A stretch of 64,000 nt of DNA, from the NCBI GenBank assembly GCA_943736015.1, contig OX031059.1:57237159-57301158 (forward strand), written 5' to 3'. The position numbers and the translations under genes were made by a program. The notes below the pieces were generated by a model. That model searched no databases. It had not been told where the DNA came from and worked only from the letters and a program-made list of their open reading frames with translations. Of the stretch, positions 63,769 to 64,000 are shown piece by piece. How positions within the stretch are numbered: the stretch's first letter is position 1; each line of letters begins with the position of its first letter. The DNA is from Tridacna crocea. Its lineage: Eukaryota; Mollusca; Bivalvia; Cardiida; Cardiidae.

Positions 63769-64000
63769 ATAGTTTGCACTTTTCTCGACCTACCAACTTG
63801 TAAAACTATAAACCACTGGGATTTCTGCATTTCCAATAAACCAAGAGCTGTAGATTCCTAGTACAGAATCTAGGCTATCTGATAAATTAGATCTCAGACT
63901 TTGTTAGCAATGAATATTCATGAAATAACAAGATTGAAAATGGAGAGGGAGTGCATACCTATTACATCTGTACTAGATTGCAAATGTAGCATATACCGAC
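63769..64000. other. Non-coding right edge
   Basis: No gene or repeat recognised. Confidence 0.3.

Overview
The window looks like gene-poor, AT-rich animal nuclear DNA, most likely from a bivalve mollusc. The grounds are composition (no prokaryotic gene density, short ORFs, intron-type splice signals), tRNA-derived SINEs with a lophotrochozoan-type central and 3' domain, and long elements built from about 165-bp tandem units that resemble the 'pearl'/Helentron-type elements known from oysters and clams. Species cannot be fixed from the sequence alone.

Layout. Almost all recognisable content is repetitive. The dominant component is one family of short inverted-repeat elements, called TH1 here. 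Full copies are about 225-235 bp, start CCCTTTACC or CTCTTTACC, end GGTAAAGGG or GGTAAAGAG, are flanked by TTAA on both sides, and carry in the middle a near-perfect palindrome of about 65 bp. I count about 65 copies or fragments spread over the whole 64 kb, in both orientations, some inserted into one another. A second TTAA-flanked MITE family (TA2, about 545 bp, ends AGGTGG/CCACCT) has six copies. Three classes of long pearl/Helentron-like elements (PL-B at 2.8, 17.5 and 59 kb; PL-E at 12.2 and 30.7 kb; PL-F at 9.6 and 60.6 kb) share the same 3' terminal hairpin. Other families: a 1.3-kb element with AATACCCCC ends (two copies) that carries a tRNA-type SINE head and a 32-bp minisatellite; a 4.9-kb terminal-inverted-repeat transposon (18.8-23.7 kb) inserted in a PL-B copy and itself carrying a TA2 copy; several foldback elements; and SINEs near 0.8, 1.6, 14.4, 50.3 and 58.1 kb.

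Genes. No complete gene is visible. The best coding sequence is one exon at 40817-41145 (+), about 110 codons, ending at a CAG/GTAATT donor, in a stretch free of recognised repeats. A second candidate is a 30-nt micro-exon at 52051-52080 (+) with excellent splice signals, which in one frame reads like the start of a 3CxxC-type zinc finger. The rest is probably intronic or intergenic. Nearly all longer ORFs are read-through of repeats, above all of TH1, whose palindrome lacks stops in several frames.

Limits. Repeat boundaries, copy counts and homologies were judged by eye; no database search or alignment was run.
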